A program made the translations under genes and the position numbers. Shown here in pieces: positions 6,683 to 15,817 of a stretch of 45,049 nucleotides of DNA (its first letter is position 1; every line of letters starts with the position of its first letter). Where the stretch lies: assembly GCA_026126165.1 (NCBI GenBank), contig JAHCJR010000021.1, positions 1 through 45,049 on the forward strand. Direction: 5' to 3'. Under the pieces are notes generated by a model that saw only the letters and a list, made by a program, of their open reading frames with translations, was not told where the DNA came from and made no database searches. Source of the stretch: Alphaproteobacteria bacterium (lineage in GTDB: Bacteria > Pseudomonadota > Alphaproteobacteria > Ferrovibrionales > Ferrovibrionaceae).

Positions 6683-8790
6683 TGTCCGCCTGGCTGACCA
6701 GGAGCCTGCAGGATAATCCGCGGCTTTCCGACTGGCTGAGCCTCGAAGTGCCCGGACGCGTGATGCTGCGGAGCGGCAAGGTGGAACTCGGGCAGGGCAT
6801 TCATACGGCGCTGGTGCAAATCGCGGCCGAGGAACTCGCGCTTGATCCGGACCGCTTCGACCTGCCTCCGCCTTCGACCCGCCGCGGGCCGGACGAATGG
6901 CTGACCGCGAGCAGCCAGTCGGTGGAGAGTGGCGGGATGGCGATTCGGGTTGCCGCGGCGCGCCTGCGGGAGGCCGCTTTGGCTGCTGCCGCGCGGCTGC
7001 TGAACCGAGAGCCGTCGCAACTCAATCTGCAACAGGGAGAAGTTCTGCTCGGCGGGAATGCAACCGGGCATGACCTGTGGTCACTGAGCGTCTGTATCGA
7101 CTGGCAGCAGGACCTTTGCTCGGGCGCAGAAATCAAGCCGGCCGCTTCATACCGACTGGTCGGACGCTCGCTGCCGCGCCGCGACCTGCCGGGCATCCTG
7201 ACGGGGGGCGTCTTTCTGCAGGATCTCACTCTGCCGGGCATGCTGCATGGACGTGTGTTGCATCCACCCCGTCCGGGCGCAACGCTCGCATCGGTGCCGA
7301 CGGTGGCATTCCGGAAGCGATTCGGCGATCGCTGCAGGTTGCTGAGGCGGCGGGATTTTGTGGCCGTCCTGGCCGCGGACGAGACCGTTGCGCGCCTGGC
7401 GGCAGACTTCCTCGCCGCAAAGCTGAGCTGGCGCGCACCGGCAATCGACCTGCCAGAGGACATCGCCCCCTGGCTCAAGCAACAGCCTGCGCGGCTGCAG
7501 CGCGACGATCCGATCGTCGCGTCCGAAGTCGGGAGCGCCCTGACTGCCACTTACACTCGCGGCTTTCTGCTCCACGCATCCGTTGCGACAAGCTGCGCCG
7601 TGGCGCGGATGGCGGATGACCGCCTGCATGTCTGGTGCCACAGCCAGGGCCTGTTCCTCCTGCGCGCGCAGATGGCCCGAGTCCTCGGGCTTCCGGATGA
7701 ACGGATCGTACTTGAGCACCGTCCGAGCGCCGGCTGCTACGGCCACAATGGCGCCGACGACGCAGCCCTCGAAGCCGCGATGCTGGCAATGGCTGTGCCC
7801 GGCCGGCCCGTGCGCGTGCTGTGGAGCCGCGGCGACGAGATGTCCGCAATCTGCGGCAGCGCCATGGCGATCGAACTGAAGGCGGGGCTCGATGGCGAAG
7901 GCCGCATGACCGGCTGGCAAGCGACGGTCTGGAGCGGCACCCATACCAGCCGGCCCGGGGCAGGTGGCGACATCAACCTTGCGGCGGCCGCCGCCTGCGA
8001 CCCGCAATTCGCATCCAGATCGATCGTGGACGTGCCCGAGGCCGTCGGCGCAGGCGCGCTGCGCAACGTGATACCGCTCTACGACCTGCCAGCCGTAGCG
8101 GTGCGCCACTATCAGCTCACCAAGCTGCCACTGCGCACATCCTCGCTGCGGGCGCTGGGTGCTCACCCCAACGTCTTCGCCATCGAATGCTTCATCGATG
8201 AACTGGCTCATGCCGCCGGTTGCGATCCGCTGGACTTTCGCTTGCGCCATCTGACGGACCCACGCGCGATCAACGTCCTGAAGCGGGTGTCGGAGATTGC
8301 GGGCTGGCGGCCCGACGCCGAGACCGGAAACGGAAACGCGCAAGGGCTGGCACTGGCGCGCTACAAGAACCGCGCGGCATACTGCGCGATCGTCGCCGAG
8401 GTCGAGCTTGCGGAATCAGTAAAGGTGAGACGCGTCTGGTGCGCCGTGGACGCAGGGATCGTGATAAATCCGGACGGCGCGCGTAATCAGATCGACGGCG
8501 GCATCGTGCAATCGCTCAGCTGGTGTCTGAAGGAAGCAGTTCGCAGCGACAAAGGCGCCATCGCCGGCCTTGACTGGGATAGTTATCCAATCCTGCGCTT
8601 CTCCGAAGTGCCCGAGATAATTACCGAGCTGGTAGCCCCGGCCGGGGAGGGAGCGGGCGAGCCAATGGGCGTGGGCGAGGTCTCGCAAGGACCGGCGACC
8701 GCCGCCGTATGCAACGCCGCAAGCCGGGCGCTTGGGACGAGACTCCGCCACCTGCCGCTCACTCGCGAGCGTATACTGAAAGCTCTTTAG
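6682..8790 (+). CDS. Molybdopterin-binding catalytic subunit of an IorAB-type hydroxylase
   Basis: The 702-residue protein has the order of IorB-type large subunits: a molybdopterin-binding segment first (SGKVELGQGIHTALVQIAAEEL), then the hammerhead and cofactor domains. The likely catalytic Glu is E666 in GVGEVSQGP near the C-terminus. The loop TSSLRALGAHPNVFAIECF contacts the cofactor in relatives. Enzymes of this group hydroxylate the carbon next to ring nitrogen in N-heterocycles using water. No Tat signal is visible, although many IorB proteins have one. The start at 6682 was chosen for the TGATG overlap; the frame stays open upstream inside the previous gene. Cofactor-maturation genes such as xdhC are absent from the window. 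Confidence 0.9.
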   Translation: MSAWLTRSLQDNPRLSDWLSLEVPGRVMLRSGKVELGQGIHTALVQIAAEELALDPDRFDLPPPSTRRGPDEWLTASSQSVESGGMAIRVAAARLREAALAAAARLLNREPSQLNLQQGEVLLGGNATGHDLWSLSVCIDWQQDLCSGAEIKPAASYRLVGRSLPRRDLPGILTGGVFLQDLTLPGMLHGRVLHPPRPGATLASVPTVAFRKRFGDRCRLLRRRDFVAVLAADETVARLAADFLAAKLSWRAPAIDLPEDIAPWLKQQPARLQRDDPIVASEVGSALTATYTRGFLLHASVATSCAVARMADDRLHVWCHSQGLFLLRAQMARVLGLPDERIVLEHRPSAGCYGHNGADDAALEAAMLAMAVPGRPVRVLWSRGDEMSAICGSAMAIELKAGLDGEGRMTGWQATVWSGTHTSRPGAGGDINLAAAAACDPQFASRSIVDVPEAVGAGALRNVIPLYDLPAVAVRHYQLTKLPLRTSSLRALGAHPNVFAIECFIDELAHAAGCDPLDFRLRHLTDPRAINVLKRVSEIAGWRPDAETGNGNAQGLALARYKNRAAYCAIVAEVELAESVKVRRVWCAVDAGIVINPDGARNQIDGGIVQSLSWCLKEAVRSDKGAIAGLDWDSYPILRFSEVPEIITELVAPAGEGAGEPMGVGEVSQGPATAAVCNAASRALGTRLRHLPLTRERILKAL

Positions 8791-8830
8791 CGAGTCACAA
8801 TTGTTTGCCAGGCAGGCGCAGCTTCATTAA

Positions 8831-8847
8831 ACTGACTAGACGGTCAA
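8831..8847. promoter_or_regulatory. Candidate TetR operator (site 3)
   Basis: ACTGACTAGACGGTCAA contains TGAC-n6-GTCA flanked by TTAA on both sides (8827-8851). It matches the reverse complement of site 1 at 13 of 14 positions. A possible promoter (TTGCCA at 8805-8810, 17-base gap, TAAACT at 8828-8833) would be overlapped at its -10. The site lies between the end of the IorB-like gene (8790) and the start of the CocE-like gene (8941), which implies a separate regulated promoter for the downstream genes. Confidence 0.65.
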
Positions 8848-8940
8848 TTAACGCCGAGGCGCCGCCGAAAGTCCGGCTGCCTCGCCGCGTAGGGCGACTG
8901 TCGGCTTCGGGGGACGGCAAAGGGGCGTGGTGGCGCAGCG

Positions 8941-10605
8941 ATGATTTTCGAGAAGGATGTCCCGCTCGAAGTCGGGGATGGCTCCATCCTGCGTGCCAAC
9001 GTCTATCGGCCAGGGAAGCCAGGCCGCTACCCGGTGCTGATGGCAATGGGCATCTACGGAAAGGATGTGCATTTTGCCGACGGGTACAGACTGCAATGGG
9101 AAACTCTGAAGAAGATACATCCCGCCATCGATACGGACGGCAGTACCGGTCAGCATTTGCGATGGGAACTGGTGGACCCGGAGCGATGGGTGCCCGAAGG
9201 GTTTGTGGTCGTTGCCGTGGATTCTCGTGGCAGTGGCAAGTCGCCAGGTTATCTCGACCCGTTCTCGCCGCGTGAAACCCAGGATTTCCACGACGCCATC
9301 GAATGGGCCGCAGCGCAGCCATGGTCGAGCGGCAAAGTCGGCACCATCGGCATTTCCTACTACGCCATAAAGCAGTGGCAGGTTGCATCGCTCCGGCCAC
9401 CGCATCTTTGCGCAATCTGTGTGTGGGAGGGTGGTTCCGACCTCTATCGGGACTGGAGTCATCACGGCGGCATCTTCAGTCATCTGTTTCCAACGGCCTG
9501 GTATCCGCGGCAGGTCCTGCCCAATCAGAACGGCAATGCCGAGACGCATTATCGGGAACGCGACACCGGCAAGCCGAATACCGGTGAACCACTGAGCAGC
9601 GGCATGGTGGCGGGCAATCGCGCCGATCACCCCCGCGACCTTCTCGAGCACCCGCTCGACGACGCGTGGTACAGGACGCGTTCCCCGAACCTGCCGCGCA
9701 TTGAGGTGCCGCTGCTCTCGGCCGGCAATTGGGGTGGTGCCGGCTTGCATCTGCGCGGCAACATCGAGGGATACATACGCGCCGGATCGAAGCGGAAATG
9801 GCTTCAGCTACACGTTGGAACGCATTTCGAGAGCTTCTACCTGCCGCAGTTCATCGAGCGTCAGAAGAGATTCTTCGCTTACTTCTTGAAAGGCGAGGAC
9901 AACGGCTGGGCTAACGAGGCGCCGGTTCGCCTGTTCGTGCGCCGGCCCGACGGCGGCGCCTTTCGAGATGAAGCGGAATGGCCGCTCGCGCGCACGAAAT
10001 GGACAAACCTCTATCTCGATGCGGAAGACAAGAGCTTGCGTACGACCGCACCGGCCAGGCGTGCGATGTCGAGCTATCGCTCCCTTGGCGAGGGTGTCAG
10101 CTTCAGCACGGCGCCCTTTGAGCAGGAAATGGAGTTCACCGGGCCGGTAAAGCTGCGCCTGTGGGCGAGTTCAAGCACGACCGACCTGGACGTGTTTGCC
10201 ACTTTGCGGCTATTCGATCCGCAAGGCGAGGAGGTGGTGTTCACCGGTGCGAGCGATCTGAGCCCGGTCGCACGTGGCTGGCTGCGCGCCTCCCATCGCA
10301 AGCAGGACTCCGCTATGAGCTTGCCTTACCGGCCGTATCACAGCCACGACGAGATCCAGAAGCTCGCGCCGAACGAGGCTTATGCGCTGGATGTGGAGAT
10401 CTGGCCGACCAGCATCGTCTGTCCGCCCGGATATCGCCTGGTGCTGACGATCCAGGGGCGCGATTTCGAAGCCCGGAACGTTCCCGGAAGAATCCTGCAT
10501 GACAGCGAAGCGGACCGGCCACGCGCGGAGTTCGACAGCCTTTGCAGCATTCATTGCGGACCCGAACACGATTCCCATCTGCTGCTCCCCTTGATCCCTG
10601 CCTGA
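8941..10605 (+). CDS. CocE/NonD-family hydrolase (X-Pro dipeptidyl-peptidase S15 superfamily)
   Basis: The 554-residue protein has an N-terminal alpha/beta hydrolase domain with VAVDSRGSGKSPG and nucleophile Ser139 in GTIGISYYA. Its C-terminal jelly-roll (TGPVKLRLWASSSTTDLDVFATL) is typical of cocaine esterase and S15 peptidases. The candidate histidine is in LHVGTHFE. Where CocE has a catalytic aspartate (GWYDG), this protein reads AGNWGGAG. The acid is therefore displaced or absent, as I recall for some CocE/NonD subfamilies. It has no signal peptide. It opens the operon that carries the second molybdenum hydroxylase and probably cleaves an amide or ester intermediate. Confidence 0.88.
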   Translation: MIFEKDVPLEVGDGSILRANVYRPGKPGRYPVLMAMGIYGKDVHFADGYRLQWETLKKIHPAIDTDGSTGQHLRWELVDPERWVPEGFVVVAVDSRGSGKSPGYLDPFSPRETQDFHDAIEWAAAQPWSSGKVGTIGISYYAIKQWQVASLRPPHLCAICVWEGGSDLYRDWSHHGGIFSHLFPTAWYPRQVLPNQNGNAETHYRERDTGKPNTGEPLSSGMVAGNRADHPRDLLEHPLDDAWYRTRSPNLPRIEVPLLSAGNWGGAGLHLRGNIEGYIRAGSKRKWLQLHVGTHFESFYLPQFIERQKRFFAYFLKGEDNGWANEAPVRLFVRRPDGGAFRDEAEWPLARTKWTNLYLDAEDKSLRTTAPARRAMSSYRSLGEGVSFSTAPFEQEMEFTGPVKLRLWASSSTTDLDVFATLRLFDPQGEEVVFTGASDLSPVARGWLRASHRKQDSAMSLPYRPYHSHDEIQKLAPNEAYALDVEIWPTSIVCPPGYRLVLTIQGRDFEARNVPGRILHDSEADRPRAEFDSLCSIHCGPEHDSHLLLPLIPA

Positions 10606-10620
10606 GCGAGTAGGACCAGG

Positions 10621-11514
10621 ATGAAGCTATCCCGACTAGAGTATGCGCGGCCCGCCAGTGTGGCGGAGGCGATTGAGCTGCTCCAGGGGACCGAGGGAGC
10701 CAAGATCATCGCCGGTGGACAGAGCCTGATACCGGTTCTCGCCTTCCGTCTGGCGGCGCCGCCCCTGCTGGTCGATATCGGCAAGCTCGACGATCTGCGG
10801 GGAACTGAGACCACGCCCGCCGGAACCCGGCTGGGCGCGCGCGTCCGCTGGTGCGAGATCGAGCGCGATGCCGCGCTGCGCCGTGCCCAGCCTCTGCTCG
10901 CGGCGATGACCGACCATGTCGCGCATTATCAGGTTCGTAACCGCGGAACCGTGGGAGGTAGCCTCGCGCACGCCGATCCGGCAGCGGAAATGCCCGGCGT
11001 GGCGGTGGCATGTGAGGCCATTATGCATGTCGCCGGGCCGGCGGGCAGTCGTGACGTCAGGTCGGAGGACTTTTTCGAAGGTCCCCTGCAGACGGTTCTG
11101 GCGGAAGACGAGCTGCTCGTCGGGCTGACCCTGCCGCCGTGGCCGCCGGGGCGCCGCTGGGCTTTCGAGGAGTTTGCATTGCGGCGCGGCGACTTCGCGC
11201 TCGCGGGCGTCGCGGTTCACTACGGCCGCGATGCGGAAGGCCGCATGCATGATGTGCGCGTCGGGGCGATCGGCGCAGGCGAGACGCCGCTCCGCCTGCG
11301 CGCGGTCGAGGCGGAACTGGAAGGCCGGAAGATCGGCGAAACCCTGATCTCCTCGGCGGCGAAACTGGCCGCGGCATCGGTCGATCCGATGAACGATCTG
11401 CATGCCGACGCAGAGTATCGCAGAGCCCTGGTGGCCACATTGTTCGAGCGAGCGATGCTGCGCGCGGAGCATCGGCAGGAGGAGGGGGAGAATGGCCCTG
11501 CAGTTCACCCTTAA
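10621..11514 (+). CDS. FAD-binding subunit of a CoxMSL-type molybdenum hydroxylase
   Basis: The 297-residue protein carries both FAD signatures of the CoxM/CutM family: AGGQSLIPVL near residue 38 and RNRGTVGGSLAHADPAAEMP near residue 115. A CO-dehydrogenase flavoprotein C-terminal domain follows. It is the middle electron carrier of a three-subunit xanthine-oxidase-family enzyme. It lies 15 bases after the CocE-like gene and overlaps the next gene by 23 bases, so it is firmly in this operon. Confidence 0.92.
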   Translation: MKLSRLEYARPASVAEAIELLQGTEGAKIIAGGQSLIPVLAFRLAAPPLLVDIGKLDDLRGTETTPAGTRLGARVRWCEIERDAALRRAQPLLAAMTDHVAHYQVRNRGTVGGSLAHADPAAEMPGVAVACEAIMHVAGPAGSRDVRSEDFFEGPLQTVLAEDELLVGLTLPPWPPGRRWAFEEFALRRGDFALAGVAVHYGRDAEGRMHDVRVGAIGAGETPLRLRAVEAELEGRKIGETLISSAAKLAAASVDPMNDLHADAEYRRALVATLFERAMLRAEHRQEEGENGPAVHP

Positions 11515-11977
11515 CGGCAAGACGGTGGAGTTCGGCGGGGAGGCGCGAACCACCCTCGCCGACTGCCTGCGTCACCATCTCGGCCAGACCGGAACCCATG
11601 TGGGTTGCGAGCATGGCGTCTGTGGCGCATGCACCGTCATCGTCGATGGCGAGGCGGTGCGCTCCTGCCTTATGCTGGCGGTCCAGGCCGAAGGCAGCCA
11701 AGTAACGACGGTCGAGGGGCTGTCGGAAGGTGAAGATCTCTCGCCCCTGCAGGCGGCCTTCCGCAAGCATCACGCCCTTCAATGCGGGTTCTGCACCCCC
11801 GGGATCCTGACCACCGCTCACGCGCTGCTGACCCATGAACCCGATGCCGATGAAGAGCGCATCCGGCATGTATTGTCCGGAAACATCTGCCGCTGCACGG
11901 GGTACCTGCCGATCATCGAGGCGATACTCGATGCGCGCGCAGCCTATGCGGATGGCCGCCGGGGAAAGCCCGCATGA
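11492..11977 (+). CDS. [2Fe-2S] subunit of a CoxMSL-type molybdenum hydroxylase
   Basis: The 161-residue protein has the two [2Fe-2S] motifs of CoxS/CutS: CEHGVCGACTV with a fourth Cys in RSC, and CGFCTPG ... CRCTGY. The start at 11492 follows GGAGGAGGGGGAG and overlaps the FAD subunit by 23 bases. The frame is open from 11402, but the extension is a shadow of that gene. The stop overlaps the large-subunit start (ATGA, 11974-11977). Confidence 0.93.
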   Translation: MALQFTLNGKTVEFGGEARTTLADCLRHHLGQTGTHVGCEHGVCGACTVIVDGEAVRSCLMLAVQAEGSQVTTVEGLSEGEDLSPLQAAFRKHHALQCGFCTPGILTTAHALLTHEPDADEERIRHVLSGNICRCTGYLPIIEAILDARAAYADGRRGKPA

Positions 11978-14289
11978 AGGTGCTCGCCACGGCTCCATCG
12001 AACGAGGCGCCTGCCATTGGCCAGGCGATCGGCCGCGTCGAGGATCTGCGTCTGCTCCGCGGCAAAGGGCGCTACATCGACGATATCTCGCTGCCGGGCC
12101 AGCTTCATGCCGCGATATTCCGCAGCAGCCTGCCGCACGGCGTCATCCGCTCCCTGGACACCGAGGCCGCCCGGAAGTTGCCTGGCGTCCATGCGGTGAT
12201 CACCGCCGCCGATCTCGGCCGGACCGTTCCCACCATCCCGGTCAGGCTGTTTCCGCTGCCGGAATACCAACCGTTTCTGCAGCCGGTCATTGCCCATGAC
12301 AAGGTGCGTTATGTCGGCGAGCCGATCGCCATGGTCGTGGCCGAAAGCCCGGCGGTCGCCGAGGACGCCCTGGAACTGATCAGGGCTGACATCGACATGC
12401 TGGCGCCCGTGGTCAGCCTCGAGGATTCCCGCCGCGACCAGTCGCTCCTGGTGGAAACCAGCGGCTCCAACAAGGGGCACTACTTCGAAATCGGCAAAGG
12501 CGACGTGGACGCGGCCTTCGCGACTGCCCCCTATACGCGACGCGAGCGCATGTATGTGCATCGTCACACCGGCGTCACGATGGAACTGCGCGGTTCGCTC
12601 GCAGAGTGGGATGCCGAGCGGGGCCACATGACGGTCTGGGGCGCTTCCAAGGTGCCCTTCGCCAATCGCCGCATTCTGGCCGGCATGCTGGAGCTGCAGG
12701 AAGAATCCGTCGACATGATCGAGGGGGATGCGGGCGGCAGCTACGGCGTGAAGGGCGAGTTCTTCCCCGAGGATTTCCTGGTTCCCTTCGCTGCCCGGCT
12801 GCTTGGCCGTCCGGTGAAGTGGAGCGAGGATCGCCGCGAGCATCTTCTGGCCATCAGCCATGCGCGCGACATCGAGGCGGACCTGGAGATCGCCTGCGGC
12901 AACGACGGCCGGGTCCTTGGCATACGTGGCGAAATCTGGGCGAACATCGGCGCCTACATGCGAACATCGGTGGTGATCGCGCCGCGCAACTCCGGCCAGT
13001 TCATCTCCGGCCCGTACAAGGTGGAGAATGTCGGAATCCATGTCGCGATGCAGCTCTCCAACAAGTCGCCCTGCGGCACGTATCGCGGCCCCGGACGCTA
13101 CGAGGCGGACTTCTTCCGCGAGCGCCTTTTCCACCTGGCTGCGAAGGATCTCGGGATTGATATGGTCGAATTCCGGCGCCGCAATCTCGTGCCGGAATCC
13201 GAAATGCCCTATCCGATGCCGGGCACGGCGCCGCAGAATAACCCGACCGCGCTCGATAGCGGCGCCTACGAGCTGGTCATGGACCGCTGCCTTTCCGACG
13301 CCGGCTGGAACGAGAAGCTGAAACTCCAGGGAAAGCTGATAGATGGCCGCTACCATGGCGTCGCAGCGACGTGTTTCATCGAGGGCGGTGCCGCCGGTCC
13401 GCGCGAATCCTCGCGAATCGTGATCGAGCGCGATGGAAGAGCCTCTGTCTATGTCGGCTCCTCCGGCGTAGGTCAGGGGGCGGAAACGATACTCGGGCAG
13501 ATCGCTGCCGATGCCCTGGATGTTCCTTATGACCAGGTGCAGCTATTTCTGGGCTCGACCACGTATGTGAAAGAAGGCTGGGGTTCCTATCATTCCCGCT
13601 CCACGGTGATGGGCGGGTCCGCGATCCTGCTTACGGCGGAGGAGATAAAGCGGAAGCTCCGAGCCGCGGCGGCCATGCGCTTCAACTGTGCGCCGGAGGA
13701 AGTCGAAGTATCACGGGGAAGGCTGATTGCCAGCGACGGCCGCAGCCTCGCCTTTGCCGATGTGTCCGATCAGGGCATAACGGCCGAGGAAACCTTCGCC
13801 AATCACCGTCATACCTATGCCTATGGCACCCATGTGGCGCATGTCGCGGTCGATCCGGGGACCGGGCATGTCGCGGTCGTGGACTACGTGACGGTCGAGG
13901 ATGCCGGCCGGATCATCAATCCGCTCACCCTGCATGGCCAGTCGATCGGCGCCATCGTGCAGGGGCTGGGCGGCACTTTGCTCGAGCATCTTGTCTACGA
14001 CGAGAACGGCCAGATGCTGAGTGCGTCGTTCGCCGATTATCTCATGCCGCTGGCAACCGACTATCCGAACATCCGCTCGACCGCGATCGGCCTGCGCCCA
14101 TCGCCTTTCAATCCCCTGGGCGCCAAGGGCGCGGGGGAGGGCGGAACCATTCCGGTCGGCGGGGTGATTGCCAATGCGGTGGCCAACGCCCTGTCAAGCC
14201 TGGGCGTGGAGCCGCTGGAGCTGCCGCTCACACCGCCAAGGGTATGGCGGATGATCCAGGCAGCGAAGCGCAAGCCGCGCGAAGGCTAG
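11974..14289 (+). CDS. Molybdopterin-binding large subunit of a CoxMSL-type hydroxylase
   Basis: This 771-residue protein is full length for the CoxL/XdhB family. It begins with the hammerhead segment AIGRVEDLRLLRGKGRYIDD and ends with the Glu-containing motif GAKGAGEGGTIP (E722). The active-site loop reads CGTYRGPGRYEADF, the form II type. It lacks the AYxCSFR loop with the copper-binding cysteine of true aerobic CO dehydrogenase, so CO oxidation is not expected. The context points to hydroxylation of an N-heterocycle or an aldehyde-like carbon, distinct from the reaction of the IorAB-like enzyme upstream. Confidence 0.93.
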   Translation: MKVLATAPSNEAPAIGQAIGRVEDLRLLRGKGRYIDDISLPGQLHAAIFRSSLPHGVIRSLDTEAARKLPGVHAVITAADLGRTVPTIPVRLFPLPEYQPFLQPVIAHDKVRYVGEPIAMVVAESPAVAEDALELIRADIDMLAPVVSLEDSRRDQSLLVETSGSNKGHYFEIGKGDVDAAFATAPYTRRERMYVHRHTGVTMELRGSLAEWDAERGHMTVWGASKVPFANRRILAGMLELQEESVDMIEGDAGGSYGVKGEFFPEDFLVPFAARLLGRPVKWSEDRREHLLAISHARDIEADLEIACGNDGRVLGIRGEIWANIGAYMRTSVVIAPRNSGQFISGPYKVENVGIHVAMQLSNKSPCGTYRGPGRYEADFFRERLFHLAAKDLGIDMVEFRRRNLVPESEMPYPMPGTAPQNNPTALDSGAYELVMDRCLSDAGWNEKLKLQGKLIDGRYHGVAATCFIEGGAAGPRESSRIVIERDGRASVYVGSSGVGQGAETILGQIAADALDVPYDQVQLFLGSTTYVKEGWGSYHSRSTVMGGSAILLTAEEIKRKLRAAAAMRFNCAPEEVEVSRGRLIASDGRSLAFADVSDQGITAEETFANHRHTYAYGTHVAHVAVDPGTGHVAVVDYVTVEDAGRIINPLTLHGQSIGAIVQGLGGTLLEHLVYDENGQMLSASFADYLMPLATDYPNIRSTAIGLRPSPFNPLGAKGAGEGGTIPVGGVIANAVANALSSLGVEPLELPLTPPRVWRMIQAAKRKPREG

Positions 14290-14292
14290 CTC

Positions 14293-15228
14293 ATGCAGAA
14301 GCTGAAACTGATCGTCTTCGAGGGCGTGCAGAACCTGCCGATATTCGCCGCCCAGGCCCAAGGCTACTTTGCCGATGAAGGCCTGGATATCGACCTCAGC
14401 TTCACCCCCGACTCCGGCGTTCTGCGCAAGGGCCTGGCCGCGGGCGAATACGACATTGCGCATACCGCCGTCGACAATGCCATCGCCATGGTCGAGCTGG
14501 CCAAGGTCGATGTCGCGGTGATCCTCGGCGGCGACAGCGGCTTCAACGCGCTTGTCTTCCAGCCCGATGTCGGCGGCTTTGAGGATCTGCGCGGCCAAAC
14601 CGTGCTCGTTGACGCGCCAAACACCGCCTTCGCTCTCGTACTCTACCGAATTCTGGAGCTGCATGGCCTCAAGCGGGGCGACTATGCGGCGGAGCCTGTG
14701 GGAGCGACGCCGTTCCGTCTCAAGCGGATGCTCTCGGACCGGCTGGCCCGCGCCTCGATCATGAACCTGCCATTCCGCATACAGGCAGAGCGTGCCGGCC
14801 TCCGCGTCGCCTGCGAGGCGATTGACGAGATTGGCCCATATCTCTCGACGGCCGGTTTCGTGCTGCGTGCCTGGGCGGAGAGAAACGCCGATGTCCTTAC
14901 CGCTTATTGCCGCGCCTACATTCGTGGCCTGCGCTGGGCCCTGGCAAGCGAGAACCACGCTACGTCAATCGACATTCTGGCGCAACGACTCCGCCTGGCA
15001 CCCGATATCGCCGCGGAAGGCTTCGCCATGGCAGCCACCCCGGGCGGGCTGGCCCGTGACGCGGAGATCGACATGACCGGCCTCGCAAACGTGCTGAGGC
15101 TGCGTGCCGCAGTGGAGGGGCAGTGGCAGGGTATCGCGCCGCCAGCGGAGAACTACGTCGACCGCAAATTTCGCGATGCGGCTGCGCGGTCGCTGGAGAA
15201 CGCAAGCAATTCCCGATCGCGGAAGTAG
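14293..15228 (+). CDS. NMT1/THI5-like binding protein without a signal peptide
   Basis: The 311-residue protein has the periplasmic-binding fold of the NMT1/SsuA group, with NLPIFAAQAQGYFADEGLDIDL at the N-terminus, then DLRGQTVLVDAPNTAFALVLYRIL. However, it starts directly at the fold (MQKLKLIVFEG) with no Sec, Tat or lipoprotein signal, so it is predicted to be cytoplasmic. It lies 3 bases after the CoxL-like gene and just before a cupin. That fits a pathway enzyme, ligand sensor or carrier rather than transport. Yeast THI5/NMT1 is an example of this fold acting as a cytoplasmic enzyme. Its role is not known. Confidence 0.85.
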   Translation: MQKLKLIVFEGVQNLPIFAAQAQGYFADEGLDIDLSFTPDSGVLRKGLAAGEYDIAHTAVDNAIAMVELAKVDVAVILGGDSGFNALVFQPDVGGFEDLRGQTVLVDAPNTAFALVLYRILELHGLKRGDYAAEPVGATPFRLKRMLSDRLARASIMNLPFRIQAERAGLRVACEAIDEIGPYLSTAGFVLRAWAERNADVLTAYCRAYIRGLRWALASENHATSIDILAQRLRLAPDIAAEGFAMAATPGGLARDAEIDMTGLANVLRLRAAVEGQWQGIAPPAENYVDRKFRDAAARSLENASNSRSRK

Positions 15229-15249
15229 CATGGTGAGAAGGAGATCCTG

Positions 15250-15783
15250 ATGGGTATAGCACGTCACAAGCGTCCTCCTGAACTGGAAGGGGCGTCACTG
15301 GAGGAAATCATGGCCACCCATGTCGGCGAGTTCCGGAACAAGCGCGCCGATTGGGCTGCCTTCGAGGATGCTAAGATCGAGGGTTTCAAGCGCGCGCAGC
15401 ACCGGTTCATTGGCGCCGGCGGGTCGGGCAAGCACAAGGACCCTACGGTGATACCGGCGCGCAACCTCACTCTCTCGATCATGTATGTCGAGCCGGGCCA
15501 GGGTAACGCGGCGCACACTCATGAAGTCGAGGAGGTGTTCTTCGTGCTCGATGGCCTTCTCGATGTCTTCGTCGAGGACGAGGAAGGGCGTCGCATCACC
15601 AAGCGGCTTGGCAAGTGGGATTGCATTTCCTGCCCGCCGGGGGTGATCCATGGCTACGAGAACAACAGCCTGGAGCGTGTGTATTTCCAGGTGATGCTGG
15701 GCCGAGGGCGCCCTGATACGATGGGCTACGCGGATGATCAGCTCTTCCAGCGTCGCGCGTCGCACCTGTCGGAAACGGACTAG
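15250..15783 (+). CDS. Cupin-domain protein with a complete metal site
   Basis: The 177-residue single-domain cupin has motif 1 HTHEVEE (H89, H91, E95) and motif 2 CPPGVIHGYENNS (H134). These are the four ligands of a metal-binding cupin. Such proteins can be dioxygenases, isomerases, hydrolases or lyases. It is the last gene of the operon begun by the CocE-like hydrolase and follows 21 bases after the NMT1-like gene. A role in ring cleavage or rearrangement is possible, but the sequence does not identify a reaction. Confidence 0.85.
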   Translation: MGIARHKRPPELEGASLEEIMATHVGEFRNKRADWAAFEDAKIEGFKRAQHRFIGAGGSGKHKDPTVIPARNLTLSIMYVEPGQGNAAHTHEVEEVFFVLDGLLDVFVEDEEGRRITKRLGKWDCISCPPGVIHGYENNSLERVYFQVMLGRGRPDTMGYADDQLFQRRASHLSETD

Positions 15784-15817
15784 GTATTGCCCGTAGGCAA
15801 ATGCCGCAGAAATACAG

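Noticed and set aside
11974-14289. Aerobic carbon monoxide dehydrogenase (coxL)
   Set aside because: The active-site loop is CGTYRGPGR, without the AYxCSFR cysteine motif of form I CO dehydrogenase, and no cox accessory genes are present.
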